64,000 nucleotides of DNA, taken from the NCBI RefSeq assembly GCF_001263205.1, contig NZ_CP012333.1, positions 6,438,501-6,502,500 on the forward strand, written 5' to 3'. Below are positions 8,836 to 18,697 of this stretch, piece by piece; the first letter of the stretch is position 1, and every line of letters begins with the position of its first letter. This stretch comes from Labilithrix luteola. Lineage in GTDB: Bacteria > Myxococcota_A > Polyangia > Polyangiales > Polyangiaceae. The notes below the pieces were generated by a model. The model was not told where the DNA came from and searched no databases. It worked only from the letters and a program-made list of their open reading frames with translations. A program made the position numbers and the translations under genes.

Positions 8836-10251
8836 TCAGATGTCGAAGTAGAGGAAGAACTCGTGCGGCGTGGGACGCATGCGGATCGGGTTCAGTTCCT
8901 TCGTGCGCTTGTAGTCGAGCCACTCGTGGATGGCGTCCTTGGTGAAGACGTCGCCACGGAGGAGGAACTCGTGATCGCGCTCGAGGTGGTCGAGTGCCTC
9001 TTCGAGGCTGCCCGGCATGTGCGGGACGTTCTTCAGCTCCTCGGGGCTGAGGGCGTAGATGTCCTTGTCGAGCGGATCACCCGGGTCGATCTTGTTCTGG
9101 ATGCCGTCGAGGCCGGCGAGCAGCATCGCGCTGAAGGCGAGGTACGGGTTGCAGCTCGGGTCGGGGAAGCGGATCTCGACGCGGCGCGTCTTCGGCGAGG
9201 GGCCCGTGATCGGGATGCGGACCGAGGCCGAGCGGTTGCGGCTCGAGTACGCAAGGTTGACCGGCGCCTCGAAGCCCGGGACGAGACGGCGGTAGCTGTT
9301 CGTCGTGGGGTTGGTGAACGCCGCGAGCGACTTCGCGTGCTTGATGATGCCGCCGATGTAGTGGAGCGCCATCTGCGAGAGCCCTGCATAGCCGTCGCCG
9401 GCGAAGAGGGGCTTGCCCTCCTTCCAGAGCGACTGGTGCACGTGCATGCCCGAGCCGTTGTCGCCGAAGAGCGGTTTCGGCATGAACGTGACGGTCTTGC
9501 CGTGCTTGCGCGCGATGTTCTTGACGACGTACTTGAACCACATCAGCTGATCGCCGCAGGGGAGCATGCGATGGAACTTGATGCCGATCTCGCACTGGCC
9601 GCCGGTGGCGACCTCGTGGTGGCCGACTTCGACCTCGACGCCCGAGGCCTCGAGCGCCAGCATCATCTCCATGCGGAGGTTGGCGAGGGTGTCGGTCGGG
9701 GGGACGGGGAAGTAGCCTTCCTTGTGGCGCGTCTTGTAGCCGAGGTTCGGGTACTCCTCGCGGCCTGAGTTCCAGGCGCCTTCCGCGCTGTCGAGGTAGT
9801 AGTAGCCCTCGTTCGGCTTCGAGTGGTCGAAGCGGACGTCGTCGAAGATGAAGAACTCCGCCTCGGGGCCCATGTACGACGTGTCGGCGATGCCCGTCTG
9901 GCGAAGGTAGGCTTCCGCCTTCTTCGCGATGTGGCGCGGGTCACGCGAGTAGGGCTGCTTGGTGATCGGGTCGTAGACCGAGCAGACGAGCGAGAGCGTC
10001 GGATGAGCGAAGAAGGGATCGAGCTTCGCCGTCTCCGGGTCCGGGATCATCGTCATGTCCGACGCGTTGATCGGCTGCCATCCGCGCACCGACGAACCGT
10101 CGAACTGGATCCCGTCTTCGAACAGCGATTCGTCCAGGCGGTGAGCGGGCAGCGTGGTGTGCTGCCAGACACCCGGGAAATCGATGAACTTGAGATCGAC
10201 GAATTTGACGTCGTTCTTCTTGGCGAACTCGATGACTTCCTTCGGCTTCAT
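8836..10251 (-). CDS. glnA: Glutamine synthetase type I
   Basis: 471 residues, the dodecameric GSI length. It makes glutamine from glutamate, ammonia and ATP. Signatures are FDGSSVRGWQ near 50-59, the MGPEAEFF metal-binding segment (127-134), the ATP-site stretch KPLFGDNGSGMHVHQS (259-274) and the glutamate-site NRSASVRIP. Tyr399 in DIYALSPEE matches the adenylylation tyrosine of the enterobacterial enzyme, so control by GlnE-type adenylylation is possible. It follows glnB by 46 bases on the same strand, and a terminator follows it. Confidence 0.98.
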   Translation of the reverse strand: MKPKEVIEFAKKNDVKFVDLKFIDFPGVWQHTTLPAHRLDESLFEDGIQFDGSSVRGWQPINASDMTMIPDPETAKLDPFFAHPTLSLVCSVYDPITKQPYSRDPRHIAKKAEAYLRQTGIADTSYMGPEAEFFIFDDVRFDHSKPNEGYYYLDSAEGAWNSGREEYPNLGYKTRHKEGYFPVPPTDTLANLRMEMMLALEASGVEVEVGHHEVATGGQCEIGIKFHRMLPCGDQLMWFKYVVKNIARKHGKTVTFMPKPLFGDNGSGMHVHQSLWKEGKPLFAGDGYAGLSQMALHYIGGIIKHAKSLAAFTNPTTNSYRRLVPGFEAPVNLAYSSRNRSASVRIPITGPSPKTRRVEIRFPDPSCNPYLAFSAMLLAGLDGIQNKIDPGDPLDKDIYALSPEELKNVPHMPGSLEEALDHLERDHEFLLRGDVFTKDAIHEWLDYKRTKELNPIRMRPTPHEFFLYFDI

Positions 10252-10297
10252 GGGATTCCCCTGCTGGGTTTTGTGTGGGGCGGAGCGTGCAGCCCCG

Positions 10298-10636
10298 TCA
10301 GATAGCGTCTTTGCCTCGTTCGCCTGTGCGGATGCGAACGGCTTCCTCGATTGGGCTCACGAAGATCTTTCCGTCGCCGATGCGACCGGTCTTCGCGGAC
10401 TTCTCGATGGCGTCGAGAACGTCGTGCACGAGCTCGTCGGGCACCACGATCTCGATCTTCACCTTCGGGACGAAGTCGACCACGTAGGCCGACCCGCGAT
10501 AGACCTCTTTCTTGCCGCCGGTGCGACCGAAACCTTTGACCTCGGTGACGGTCATTCCCTGCACGCCGACTTCGGCGAGGGCGTCCTTCACCTCGTCGAG
10601 CTTGAACGGCTTGATGATGGCCTCGATCTTCTTCAT
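10298..10636 (-). CDS. glnB: Nitrogen regulatory protein PII
   Basis: 112 residues, full-length PII. This trimeric sensor binds ATP/ADP and 2-oxoglutarate and reports nitrogen status to glutamine synthetase adenylylation and other targets. The N terminus is near-canonical, the T-loop has Tyr51 (RGSAYVVDF), the uridylylation site of proteobacterial PII, and the B- and C-loop motifs TGRIGDGKIFV and RIRTGE are present. It is the first gene of glnB-glnA. The 235-bp upstream region (10637-10871) is shared with a divergent gene. No convincing sigma-54 site was found there. Confidence 0.97.
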   Translation of the reverse strand: MKKIEAIIKPFKLDEVKDALAEVGVQGMTVTEVKGFGRTGGKKEVYRGSAYVVDFVPKVKIEIVVPDELVHDVLDAIEKSAKTGRIGDGKIFVSPIEEAVRIRTGERGKDAI

Positions 10637-10871
10637 GGCTAGCTCGACTGGTGCTTCGGTATCTTCGTTACGTCGCGTGCGGGCGCGCTTGGGGCGTGGG
10701 ATCGGGATGAGCTTGGCGTCTGGAGGTCAGCGATGAGACTCCACCCGCTCGAGACTGCCAAGGTGTTTTGTCCCTCCTCCGGTTTCGGAAATGTTTCGCC
10801 GGGAGACTCCTTTTCGACATCGATGAAGATCGGGCACGATTCGGGACTCGCGTGCCGCGCCGGGGAATTTC

Positions 10872-11839
10872 ATGACGCGCCTCGCCATAGGTAGGTATCC
10901 GACGCCCGTCGAGCGATTGCCTATTTTTCCAGGCGATCGTGCGTCCGTCTTCGTCAAGCGCGATGACGCAACCAGCGACGTCTACGGCGGCAACAAGGTG
11001 CGAAAGCTCGAGCTTCTGCTCGGGGCGGCGCGTGATCTCGGTCGCCGGCGACTCGTCACCGTCGGTGCGGCGGGAAGCCATCAAGTCGTGGCCACGGCGC
11101 TCTACGGAGAGCAGTTCGGTTTCGAGGTCGAGGCCGTGCTCGTCGGCCAGCCACCTTCGCGTCACGCGGAGAACAACTTGCGCGTGGCGCTCGCGCACGG
11201 ACTCGTGGGGATTGCTGCGCCGGCGTGGGCTGCCGCGCCGCCCATGGTGCTCGCGCGACTCGGCAAGGACTCCTTCTTCGTGCCGCTCGGAGGTTCGAAC
11301 GCGCTCGGCTCGCTGGGATTCGTGGAGGCTGCGCGCGAAGTCGCCGCACAAGTGGATGCCGGGCTCTTGCCCGAGCCCGAGCTGTGCGTCGTGGCGCTCG
11401 GCTCGGGCGGGACGACCGCCGGGCTCGCCGTGGGGTTCGAACAGATGGGGATGCGCACGCGCGTCGTCGGCGTTGCCGTTTCGCATCCCGTGCTCGCACT
11501 GTCGGTGGTCGCGCGCGGGCTTGCGTTTCGGACCGCGCGCCTCGCGGGCATGTCGAGCGCTGCAGCATCGCGCGCAGCACTCCGCATCGACGTCGACGAG
11601 CGGTGGGTGGGGCGGGGGTATGGATACCCGACGGCTGCGGGAAGCGAGGCGATGGAGATCGCTTCGCGCGCCGGCCTCGTGCTCGACCCGACGTACACGG
11701 CGAAGGCGTTCGCGAGCGCGCTCGATCTCGCGCGCTCACGTCGTGCGAGCACCATTCTCTACTGGCACACGCTCTCCTCCGCACCGCTGCCGCAACTCGA
11801 GGGGCACTTCCGCGTCGTCTCGCGCGACTGTTTCGCTGA
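10872..11839 (+). CDS. PLP-dependent D-cysteine desulfhydrase / ACC deaminase family protein, probable frameshift at the 3' end
   Basis: The frame from ATG 10872 reads a complete fold-type II PLP enzyme of about 320 residues. Lys42 in YGGNKVRKLE is the cofactor lysine, GAAGSHQ is the substrate/phosphate region, GSGGTTAG is the phosphate-binding loop and YWHTLSSAP the family's C-terminal segment. Members eliminate sulfide and ammonia from D-cysteine or open ACC; the substrate here is unknown. The frame then has no stop and runs antisense through the next gene into the oxidoreductase at 12492-13397. A single missing base late in the gene would bring in the TGA at 11837-11839, giving 322 residues and a tidy 25-base convergent gap. 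The end given here is that inference. Confidence 0.7.
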
Positions 11840-11864
11840 CTCGCTCGAGCGCGTATCGGTCGTA

Positions 11865-12362
11865 TCAGTTGCTGGCGCGTGGCCGCGCGGGGCGTGCAGC
11901 GGGGAGCTCCCCGGCCGACGCGATGGACGCGAGGCGCGGTTGTTCGAGGCGGGCGAAGTCGTCGTAGGGAATGTCGATGACGTCGGTCTGCGTGAACACG
12001 CGGAAGCAGATGACGCCGTACTCGGCGATCTTTTCGTCGAGGATGAGCGGCACGCCGATCATCTGGCCGAGTGGGGGAATCGGGCCCTGGGCGCGTGCGA
12101 ACTCGTCGGGGAGATCCTCGACGCTCCCTTCGGTCGCGAAGCCGCCGAGCTCGGAGCCGACGGCGGCGAGATCGATCTGCTCGCCGGTTGGATAGCAGGT
12201 GAGCGCGAGCCTGCCGTCGATCTGGACGAGCTGCGTGTCGACGAGGATGGCGTTCGGCGGAAGTGGGAGGGCGACTTTGGGTTCGGCTTCCTCGCTCGGG
12301 TAACTGGCGAGACGGAATGGAACCAATGCACCGTGCAGGTAGCGAACGACGATGTCGAGCAT
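11865..12362 (-). CDS. YbaK/aminoacyl-tRNA deacylase-like protein
   Basis: 165 residues from ATG 12362, preceded by GAGAGGG. The sequence fits the YbaK/ProX editing-domain fold, with conserved-looking VDTQLVQIDGRLALTCYPT, DLAAVGSELGG and the PPLGQMIGVPLILDE segment. Proteins of this fold hydrolyse mischarged aminoacyl-tRNAs. The catalytic residue cannot be assigned with confidence by eye, so activity is inferred. It is convergent with the PLP gene and divergent from the oxidoreductase. The opposite strand is open through the whole gene, which is a codon-bias effect. Confidence 0.65.
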   Translation of the reverse strand: MLDIVVRYLHGALVPFRLASYPSEEAEPKVALPLPPNAILVDTQLVQIDGRLALTCYPTGEQIDLAAVGSELGGFATEGSVEDLPDEFARAQGPIPPLGQMIGVPLILDEKIAEYGVICFRVFTQTDVIDIPYDDFARLEQPRLASIASAGELPAARPARPRASN

Positions 12363-12491
12363 GGTGGCCCTCTCTTTCGACTCCTTGGTTTCTCGGGCGC
12401 TGCAAGCCATCGGCCACGCGTTTCTCGAGCCTTCGGCGGCACTTGGTTTGCTCCTTCCTCGTGCTCCGGGTGGGCGGAAGGGAAGGCAGTC

Positions 12492-13397
12492 ATGAAGGCC
12501 ATCGAGCTCCACGGATACGGTGACGTCGACCAGCTCGTTTACGAGGATGCGGAGACGCCCGTCCCCGGGCCGGGTGAGGTGCTCGTCAAGACATCGGCCG
12601 TGGGCATCAACCCTGTCGACTGGAAGATCCGTCGCGGGTACATGGCTCGGGTCGTGCCGCTCGAGCTGCCGACCATTCTCGGTCGGGACCTTGCCGGCGT
12701 GGTTTGGTCGAATGGGCCCGGCGCATCCCTGTTCTCTCCCGGCGATCGTGTGATGGCCTTTGCGAGCCATGCCTATGCGGAGTTCGTGGTCGTGAAGGAG
12801 TCCGTGCTGAGCCGTATCCCGGCTGGGCTGAGCGATGAACAAGCGGCCGCCCTTCCTCTCGTCCTTCTCACCGGAGCCCAGCTGATCGAACGAGGCATCG
12901 CGCCCCAACGCGGCCAGACGATCCTGATCACCGGTGCGGTCGGCAGCGTCGGGAGGACGGCTGTGTTCGTCGCCAAGGGCTTGGGGGCTCGCGTCATCGC
13001 CGGGGTTCGTGCTTCCCAGAAGGACGAGGCTTTGGCACTCGGGGTCGATGGCGTGCTCGCCCTCGATCGCGACGACGAGGTGGCCGCGCTTCCGGAGGTC
13101 GACGCCATCGCGGATACGGTCGGGGGCGCGGTCATCGCCAAGCTCCTCCCCAAGATCAAGCGAGGAGGGGCTGTCGCTTCCGTGCTTGGCGCCCCGACGG
13201 TCGGTGACCGCTCCGACCTTCGCGTGAAAGCGATTGTCAGCCACCCCGACCCCACCCAGCTCGACCGTTTGGCGCGCGAAGTCGCCGCCTCCCGGCTCCT
13301 CATGCCGGTCAGCCGCACGCTCAAGTTCTCCGACGTCCGCGAAGCCCATCGCGTCGCCGAAAAGGGCGGCCACGGCAAAGTCGTCATGGTCCCCTAA
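12492..13397 (+). CDS. Zinc-free MDR-family NADP-dependent oxidoreductase (quinone oxidoreductase type)
   Basis: 301 residues. Medium-chain reductase layout: N-terminal GroES-like domain (MKAIELHGYGDVDQLVYED, then PGPGEVLVK and GINPVDWKIR) and a Rossmann domain with ILITGAVGSVGRTAVFVAKGLGARVIAG. Structural- and catalytic-zinc Cys ligands are absent, as in quinone/enone reductases. The substrate is unknown. The ATG at 12492 is preceded by a GGAAGGG-AAGG purine stretch and gives the expected family start, so the 540 open codons upstream are not part of the protein. The 204 bases after it (13398-13601) hold no clear feature. Confidence 0.9.
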   Translation: MKAIELHGYGDVDQLVYEDAETPVPGPGEVLVKTSAVGINPVDWKIRRGYMARVVPLELPTILGRDLAGVVWSNGPGASLFSPGDRVMAFASHAYAEFVVVKESVLSRIPAGLSDEQAAALPLVLLTGAQLIERGIAPQRGQTILITGAVGSVGRTAVFVAKGLGARVIAGVRASQKDEALALGVDGVLALDRDDEVAALPEVDAIADTVGGAVIAKLLPKIKRGGAVASVLGAPTVGDRSDLRVKAIVSHPDPTQLDRLAREVAASRLLMPVSRTLKFSDVREAHRVAEKGGHGKVVMVP

Positions 13398-13601
13398 AGG
13401 CCCATTCACCTGCGAAAATAGGGACTTAGCCCGACCGGGGTTCCTTGAATCCCCACCTGATCGGAGCGCCCGACGCGCGCTCTCCAGCAGCTCATCCGGA
13501 GCGCGCGAGTCAGCGAAGGCGAAACGCTCTGACGTCGCAGGGCATCGGATCGCGCAAGCCACGCTTTTGTTGCTCCCGTCCTCGAGGGGGGTGGAGGCAA
13601 T

Positions 13602-14501
13602 GTGCTCCGATACTCCTCGGATCGGCGAACGATCGCTTTCATCGCCGGGCACTTGGTGCTCGTTGGCGCTGCATGGACGTTCTGGGACTCGCTTCCCACG
13701 CTCTTGCGCGTGCTGGCATGCGCGTTGTTGTGCGCGTCCGCGTTCATCAATGCGGTGATTGCGCACAACGTGATGCACTGCCCGATGTGGCGATCGCGGA
13801 CGCTGAATCGCATCACGCAGGTCGTTCTCTCCGTCACGTACGGATTTCCGGTGAGCGAATACGTTCCCGGTCACAACCTGAGCCATCACGGCCATACGCA
13901 GACGCCACGCGACATGATGAGGACGACGAAGCTTCGCTATCGTCCAAATCTGCTCAATCTGGTCTTCTTCTTCCTTCGGATTGGACCGGGCGTCACTCTG
14001 ATGAATGCTCGCTTCCTCCGCATGATGGAGAAGAAGAACCCGAAATGGGTTCGTCAGCTTCGTTTGGAGATCGTCGTGACGTGGGGACTAAAGCTCCTCA
14101 TGCTCGTGATTGCCTGGAAGAAGGCGCTCTTCCTCGGATTCGTCCCGAGCCTCTACGCGGTTTGGGGCATCACGACCGTCAACTACTTGCAGCATGATGG
14201 CTGCGACGAAACGCATCCGTACAACCATTCACGCAACTTCGTCGGACGCGTCTTCAATTGGCTCACGTTCAACAATGGATTCCACGGAATCCATCATCAT
14301 AAGCCCGGCCTGCACTGGAGCCTCTTGCCTGCAGCGCACGCGACGAAGCTCGCGCCGTACATCGACCCGCGCCTCGACCAGCGATCGCTCATGCTGTACT
14401 TGCTGCGCACGTTCGTCTTCACGACCGAGCGCCTCCGCTACGATGGCGTCCCAGTGGTCCTAGGTCCAGCCGATGCGCCCGTCGACGAATCTTGGTTCTA
14501 A
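13602..14501 (+). CDS. Membrane fatty acid desaturase
   Basis: 299 residues starting at GTG 13602, four bases after GGAGG. Three histidine clusters of the membrane di-iron desaturase/hydroxylase family are visible: HNVMH (55-59), HNLSHHGH (91-98) and HGIHHH (228-233), plus an extra QHDGCDETH segment (197-205). Hydrophobic segments around 11-60 and 160-195 fit membrane hairpins. Such enzymes use O2 and electrons from ferredoxin or cytochrome b5 to introduce a double bond or hydroxyl group into acyl chains. Regiospecificity and substrate are unknown. It converges with the transposase gene. Confidence 0.9.
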   Translation: MLRYSSDRRTIAFIAGHLVLVGAAWTFWDSLPTLLRVLACALLCASAFINAVIAHNVMHCPMWRSRTLNRITQVVLSVTYGFPVSEYVPGHNLSHHGHTQTPRDMMRTTKLRYRPNLLNLVFFFLRIGPGVTLMNARFLRMMEKKNPKWVRQLRLEIVVTWGLKLLMLVIAWKKALFLGFVPSLYAVWGITTVNYLQHDGCDETHPYNHSRNFVGRVFNWLTFNNGFHGIHHHKPGLHWSLLPAAHATKLAPYIDPRLDQRSLMLYLLRTFVFTTERLRYDGVPVVLGPADAPVDESWF

Positions 14502-14563
14502 CGATTCGCCGATTGACGTCCAAGCTCGCTCGCGCGGTGCGCAATTGCCGGCCGGCGACGACG

Positions 14564-15490
14564 TTAGCTGAATGCTCGTTTCCCGGATTCGAGAATTGGT
14601 GCGATGGCGCATCGCGCGCCGAGTAGGCGCATTCGGTATGTGCCTAACGGAAATTCCACATTTCGCTTCCCGTGGATGAAGCGACGCAGGGCTTCGGTGT
14701 ACGCCTCCAGGAATCCTCGCAAGATGTCCAGCGCGGCTACGCGGCGTTCGGGATTCTGAGCGGCGACCGTCGGTTTGAGTCGGTTCTTCGGCTCTTCCGT
14801 TTTCGGCCTGCTCGTGGGGTTCGTACGTAGGACGGCCTTGCGCCCGACGACGCGACGCTTCTCCCTCGTGCGGCGCGTTCGCTCTTGCTTTTCGCCCTTG
14901 CGGACCCCATCGAAGACCTTCTCCTTCCACTCCTCTTGGGAGAGGTGTTCGTAGCCCGGGAGCCGCTCCGCTCGAAGCGTGACGGTCGGGGGCATCGGTC
15001 CATTCTTGCGAAAGTAGCCGTATGGTCGCTCGATGATGCGCTCTCGTCCGTAGAGGTTTTGCGCAAGCGAGCTCGCTCCTGGCCAGTGGGCGACCTCCTC
15101 GACCAGGTCTGCCGCAACGGGATTCAGTAACGTGTAGAGGAGCTTGTCGAACATATCCTCGGGGTCGACGAGCCAGACGTGGTTCGGCTGCTCGGTGGAC
15201 CACAGGTTCTCGGTCCATCCGCGATACGGATTGATGACCTTCGAGAACATCTTGTGCATGTGGCCCGTGAAACGAGGTAGCTGTCCCTCGTTGTCACGGA
15301 GCAAAACGTGCTGATGATTGCTCATCGTCGTCCAGCCGAAGAGCGATATATCGAATCGCTGAGCCGCCTCGGCCAAAGTGTACTCGTAGGTTTGGACGAC
15401 GAACTCGTCGGGGGCGAGCAGATGGTGTCTTCTCGTGCAGCGTCGGGTGACCATGTAGACCCGTCCGGGAACCACTTGGCGCGGCTTCAT
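14564..15490 (-). CDS. REP-associated tyrosine transposase (Y1/IS200-like, RAYT)
   Basis: 308 residues from ATG 15490; an in-frame GTG two codons earlier is possible. The N-terminal 150 residues match the Y1 single-strand transposase fold: RVYMVTRRCTRRHHLL at the start, the metal-binding HxH motif in MSNHQHVLL, and a helix with the likely catalytic tyrosine near NPYRGW. The C-terminal half is long, basic and low in complexity (RTRRTREKRRVVGRK), which is not typical. No paired IS ends or target-site repeats were seen, so it is more likely a domesticated RAYT than a mobile IS. A palindromic element at 7376-7536 is a possible, untested partner. Confidence 0.8.
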   Translation of the reverse strand: MKPRQVVPGRVYMVTRRCTRRHHLLAPDEFVVQTYEYTLAEAAQRFDISLFGWTTMSNHQHVLLRDNEGQLPRFTGHMHKMFSKVINPYRGWTENLWSTEQPNHVWLVDPEDMFDKLLYTLLNPVAADLVEEVAHWPGASSLAQNLYGRERIIERPYGYFRKNGPMPPTVTLRAERLPGYEHLSQEEWKEKVFDGVRKGEKQERTRRTREKRRVVGRKAVLRTNPTSRPKTEEPKNRLKPTVAAQNPERRVAALDILRGFLEAYTEALRRFIHGKRNVEFPLGTYRMRLLGARCAIAPILESGKRAFS

Positions 15491-15579
15491 GGCCACCCTG
15501 TCGTCCAGCCACCGTCTCCCGTTGCCTTGGCGGGGAAAGAAGGAACCCCGGTCCTTCTAAGTTTGCGGAAGGTGGTGGG

Positions 15580-16743
15580 TTACTGGAAGCAGGCGGCGGT
15601 GACGCGGCCGTTGACGGTGGTTGTCTTGCAGCCGGTATAACCGAGAGACTTGCAGTCGAGGGTTTTGGCTTCGGTGAGGGCGCAGAAGCCGATGGTGCCG
15701 GTGGCGACGTCGCAGGTCTCGTTGTCCGTTTCGTGACACGGCGGATTCACGGCGCCGCACGCGAGGGAGCCCTGGATGCGGTCGGGGCCATCGGTCAGCG
15801 CGGTGACGCAGCCCTGGCCCGAAGGTGACTGCGCGGCACAATCGCGACGCGCGAGCTTGCCCATGGTGCAAGTTTCGAGGACCGTGCCGTCGCAGCGTTG
15901 CGTGAGACCCGTGCAATCGGCGCCATCGGCGAGACAAGCCTTGTTGCCGTCGGTGCCGGCACCACACACGGTCGTGGCGAGAGTCTTCTTGCCAGCCGGC
16001 TTCACATAGATCACGTCATTGTTGGCGGCGCAGTCGATCTCGCGCGTCACGCCGTACGCCGCGCACGACGTGAGGACGTTGCCGGCGCAGCTGTTGATCG
16101 TGGTGTTGTAGGGCTCGCAAGCCGTCTTGCCACAACCTGCCTGGAAGTTGGCTTCGCCGCAGATCTCGCCAGTGGCGGCGCAGTCCGTGGCCATGATGGG
16201 CGCGAACGTGTTGGCGTCACAGAGGACGTGCACGTTGCCATCGCAATGATTGCCGCCTTCGGCAGTCTGGCAGAACGTCGTGTAGTCGGTCGTCGGCTTG
16301 TCGCACGCTCGCACGGCGGTGCAGGTGGTCGCCGCCAGCTTGCAGCGAAGATTCTCGAGCTGCGCGAGCTCGAGTCCGAACAACGAACTCGCAAACGGCT
16401 TCGCGGTGATGAGGCTGTAACAGCCGTTCATGCCGATGAGCGGTGACGTGGCCGTCGCGCACGCGTCGATACGAGCACACGCGGCCACGTACGGATCGAC
16501 GGAGCCCGAGTCGCCGTTCGCGTCCGGGTCGCTTACGTCATTCTTGACGTCCGGGACCGACGAATCGGTAGGCGCGCTCGAGTCGACCTCATTGCCCGGC
16601 TTGGTTCCGGTTTCGGCATTGGTGTTTCCCGAATCGGGAATGTCGGACGAGCCGGTGTCGTCGCTGCTCGAGCAAGCGGGAGCCCATAGCAGCGTCGTCA
16701 TCGTCAGAATGCCAGGTACCACCCAAACGGCATGTTTATTCAT
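15580..16743 (-). CDS. Cys-rich secreted lipoprotein of unknown function
   Basis: 387 residues from ATG 16743, preceded by AGGAGA; the 59 open codons upstream are unsupported. A signal peptide ends in the lipobox APAC, then a long Ser/Asp/Thr/Asn linker (about 25-75). The remainder is rich in Cys pairs arranged as short units of the form C-(D/A)G-x-V-(L/H)-x-x-C (for example CDGNVHVLC, CAGNVLTSC, CDGTVLETC). This suggests repeated small disulfide-bonded modules outside the cell. It lies downstream of the A-E operon on the same strand with a 163-bp gap, so co-transcription is possible. No known function. Confidence 0.75.
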   Translation of the reverse strand: MNKHAVWVVPGILTMTTLLWAPACSSSDDTGSSDIPDSGNTNAETGTKPGNEVDSSAPTDSSVPDVKNDVSDPDANGDSGSVDPYVAACARIDACATATSPLIGMNGCYSLITAKPFASSLFGLELAQLENLRCKLAATTCTAVRACDKPTTDYTTFCQTAEGGNHCDGNVHVLCDANTFAPIMATDCAATGEICGEANFQAGCGKTACEPYNTTINSCAGNVLTSCAAYGVTREIDCAANNDVIYVKPAGKKTLATTVCGAGTDGNKACLADGADCTGLTQRCDGTVLETCTMGKLARRDCAAQSPSGQGCVTALTDGPDRIQGSLACGAVNPPCHETDNETCDVATGTIGFCALTEAKTLDCKSLGYTGCKTTTVNGRVTAACFQ

Positions 16744-16906
16744 TGGATATCTCCTCGGCCTCGCCATTCGAGCGGCCGACAATGACGGCGGTTGAGAAAA
16801 TGGCTGCGGTGCAAGGCAGCCCCATCGAAAAGGCGGCCCTTCGGAAATCGACGACAGAATCAGAACGAAGCGCGACTCGAAGAAAGCTCGGGAAACGTGC
16901 CGGCGC

Positions 16907-18672
16907 TCAGCGCACGACAATCGAATAGGGAGAGGTGGGGCGACTGCCGGCTCCGGCAGGGAATCCGTAACTGGCGTATTCGTCCGTTCCCCAGACGTAG
17001 AGCGCGAAAGGACCGTCGCTCAGCGCCTCGTGGCGGCCGTACTCGCAAGTCCCGACCGCTGTGCGAACTCCCGCGTGGGCGCGGGTCATGTCGACCCAGG
17101 TGTATTCGGCGGTGCCGTCGGTGCCGAGTGGCTGCCAATCGCCCACCACGCCGACGCAATCGAGCTTCACGTCGTGGAACCCGGTCGCATCTTTTCGGCG
17201 CACGAGTGTGAGATTGCTCTCCGCATAAGTGTGATCGAGAAAGAAGACGTACCGGTCGAGGAACTGATCGTCCGGAATGACGTTGACGAAATCGGGGTCA
17301 CCCGTCGTCCGATACTTGTCAGCACCGGACATGTAGACGGCGAGATAGAACGGGTGAAGGCTGTCCTGGCTCTTTACCGAGAAGATCTGGTCGGTCGTGA
17401 ACGTGACGACCTGTCCGCTTGCGAGCGCAACGGGGGCATTCGGCGGCGGGGCAGGCGAATACGTCAGCACGGTGCCCTCGGCGGCGCCTACGAAGCGGAA
17501 GTACACGCTCTCCGGCGCCGTGACCGCCCCATCGAGTCCGCGTCGGCGCGACTTGTAAGGCACGGCGGAATACGAAGACGACCACTCGTGAATCGGCGCG
17601 ATTTGCTGATGGAGCGAGTCGCACGCGAAATCCTCGTTACCCACGAAGGCGCACTGGCTTCCGCCGAAGACGGCGACCGGATGACTCGCCTCGATGGGAC
17701 TCCCTGCAAGACTCTGGTCCTGCGTGAATTCGAGCACCTGGCCGCGCTGGAGCGTCCACTTCGCAACCGAACCACGAACGCCGCCTTTCACGCCCTTGCC
17801 GTCGAGGACGTCGACGCGCGGACGCAGCCGCACTTCGGTGCCGTCTTCCTGAGCGACGATCTGGATGAACGGATAACTGGCGTTCGAGTTCCAGCCGTCG
17901 ACCAGAAGATAATTCGTGTCCCACGAGGGCGTGGGCAGGAGCAACGTGGCCGAAGGTAGGTAGCTCGTGGCGCCGCCGTACGGGAACAGCGAATATGCCG
18001 AAACCGGCGCATCGGTCGTCAAATGGAATGCCGAATAAATGCTCGTGGCGTGTTCCTTGACGGCCGTCCCTCGCCACGCGGGCGTGGTGCCCGTAGGGCA
18101 GCTGAGGTGCTTCGGATTGTTCGGACCCTTCATCCCTTCGGCGAGGAAGACGATCCCCAGCTCACCGGGCGGAATTGCCCCGTCGATCGGCTCGTAGGTG
18201 ATCGAACTGCCGTTTGCGACCGCGCGATAGATGCTCTTCGAGATATCGAGCGGCGTGCTTCCGAACTCCGCCGTGACGGTGACCGGCGTTGTCCATGTAT
18301 TCGCAACGAATGCCGCGAAGCAGGACGTCTCGCTGTCGGTCAGCGTGTCGGGGGAGTCGTGAAGAACGAACAACCAATCGAACCCTGCGAGGCAGCGACG
18401 CTGTCACAGGCCGGTACACACGTTCCCTTCGCACATCCCAGGTCGGGCGCGCATTCCTCGACCACGTTTTGCGTACAGCCGTCGATGACCTTGTGCAGGT
18501 CCGCCGAGCAGCGGAGCCCTTCACACGACGGCGCCGAGTCGGCCCCTGCGTCCGCTTCGCCAATCAGATGATCTCTGCCGTCGTCGAAGCCGTCGTTCTT
18601 GGAGCCGCAGGCTGCAGCCGTCAGGACGAACGCCATCGAAAGCGCGCCTATCCACCGAAGGTGCCGTGCCAT
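16907..18672 (-). pseudogene. Cluster 1 gene E: IgGFc-binding-like lipoprotein, frameshifted
   Basis: Two abutting frames encode one protein. The first (from ATG 18672) gives MARHLRWIGALSMAF, a lipobox AAAC and a small Cys-rich head ending at CSFFTTPP; the second (16907-18373) continues from DTLTDSETSCFAAF to the end. Adding one base to the G run at 18350-18354 joins them into about 588 residues. The result aligns without gaps over the junction with paralogue E' (46593-48482), whose equivalent text is CSFWTLPPEDGTYGHGSCFAA. The body has the family hallmarks SYLPSATLLLP, the LxxGQVLEFTQ segment and YVFFLDHTY. As remembered, the IgGFc-binding family comprises large secreted proteins of unknown role in myxobacteria. 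Either a consensus error or a recent mutation; codon use is intact after the break. Confidence 0.8.
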
Positions 18673-18697
18673 CAGATTCCTCGCACTCCCGTGAACG

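Noticed and set aside
10637..10871. Sigma-54 promoter for glnB-glnA
   Set aside because: The best candidate (TTGGCAG with a weak -12 region) lacks the required GC at the right spacing.
14564..15490. Complete IS200-type insertion sequence
   Set aside because: No terminal palindromes, accessory TnpB or target duplication were seen around the gene.
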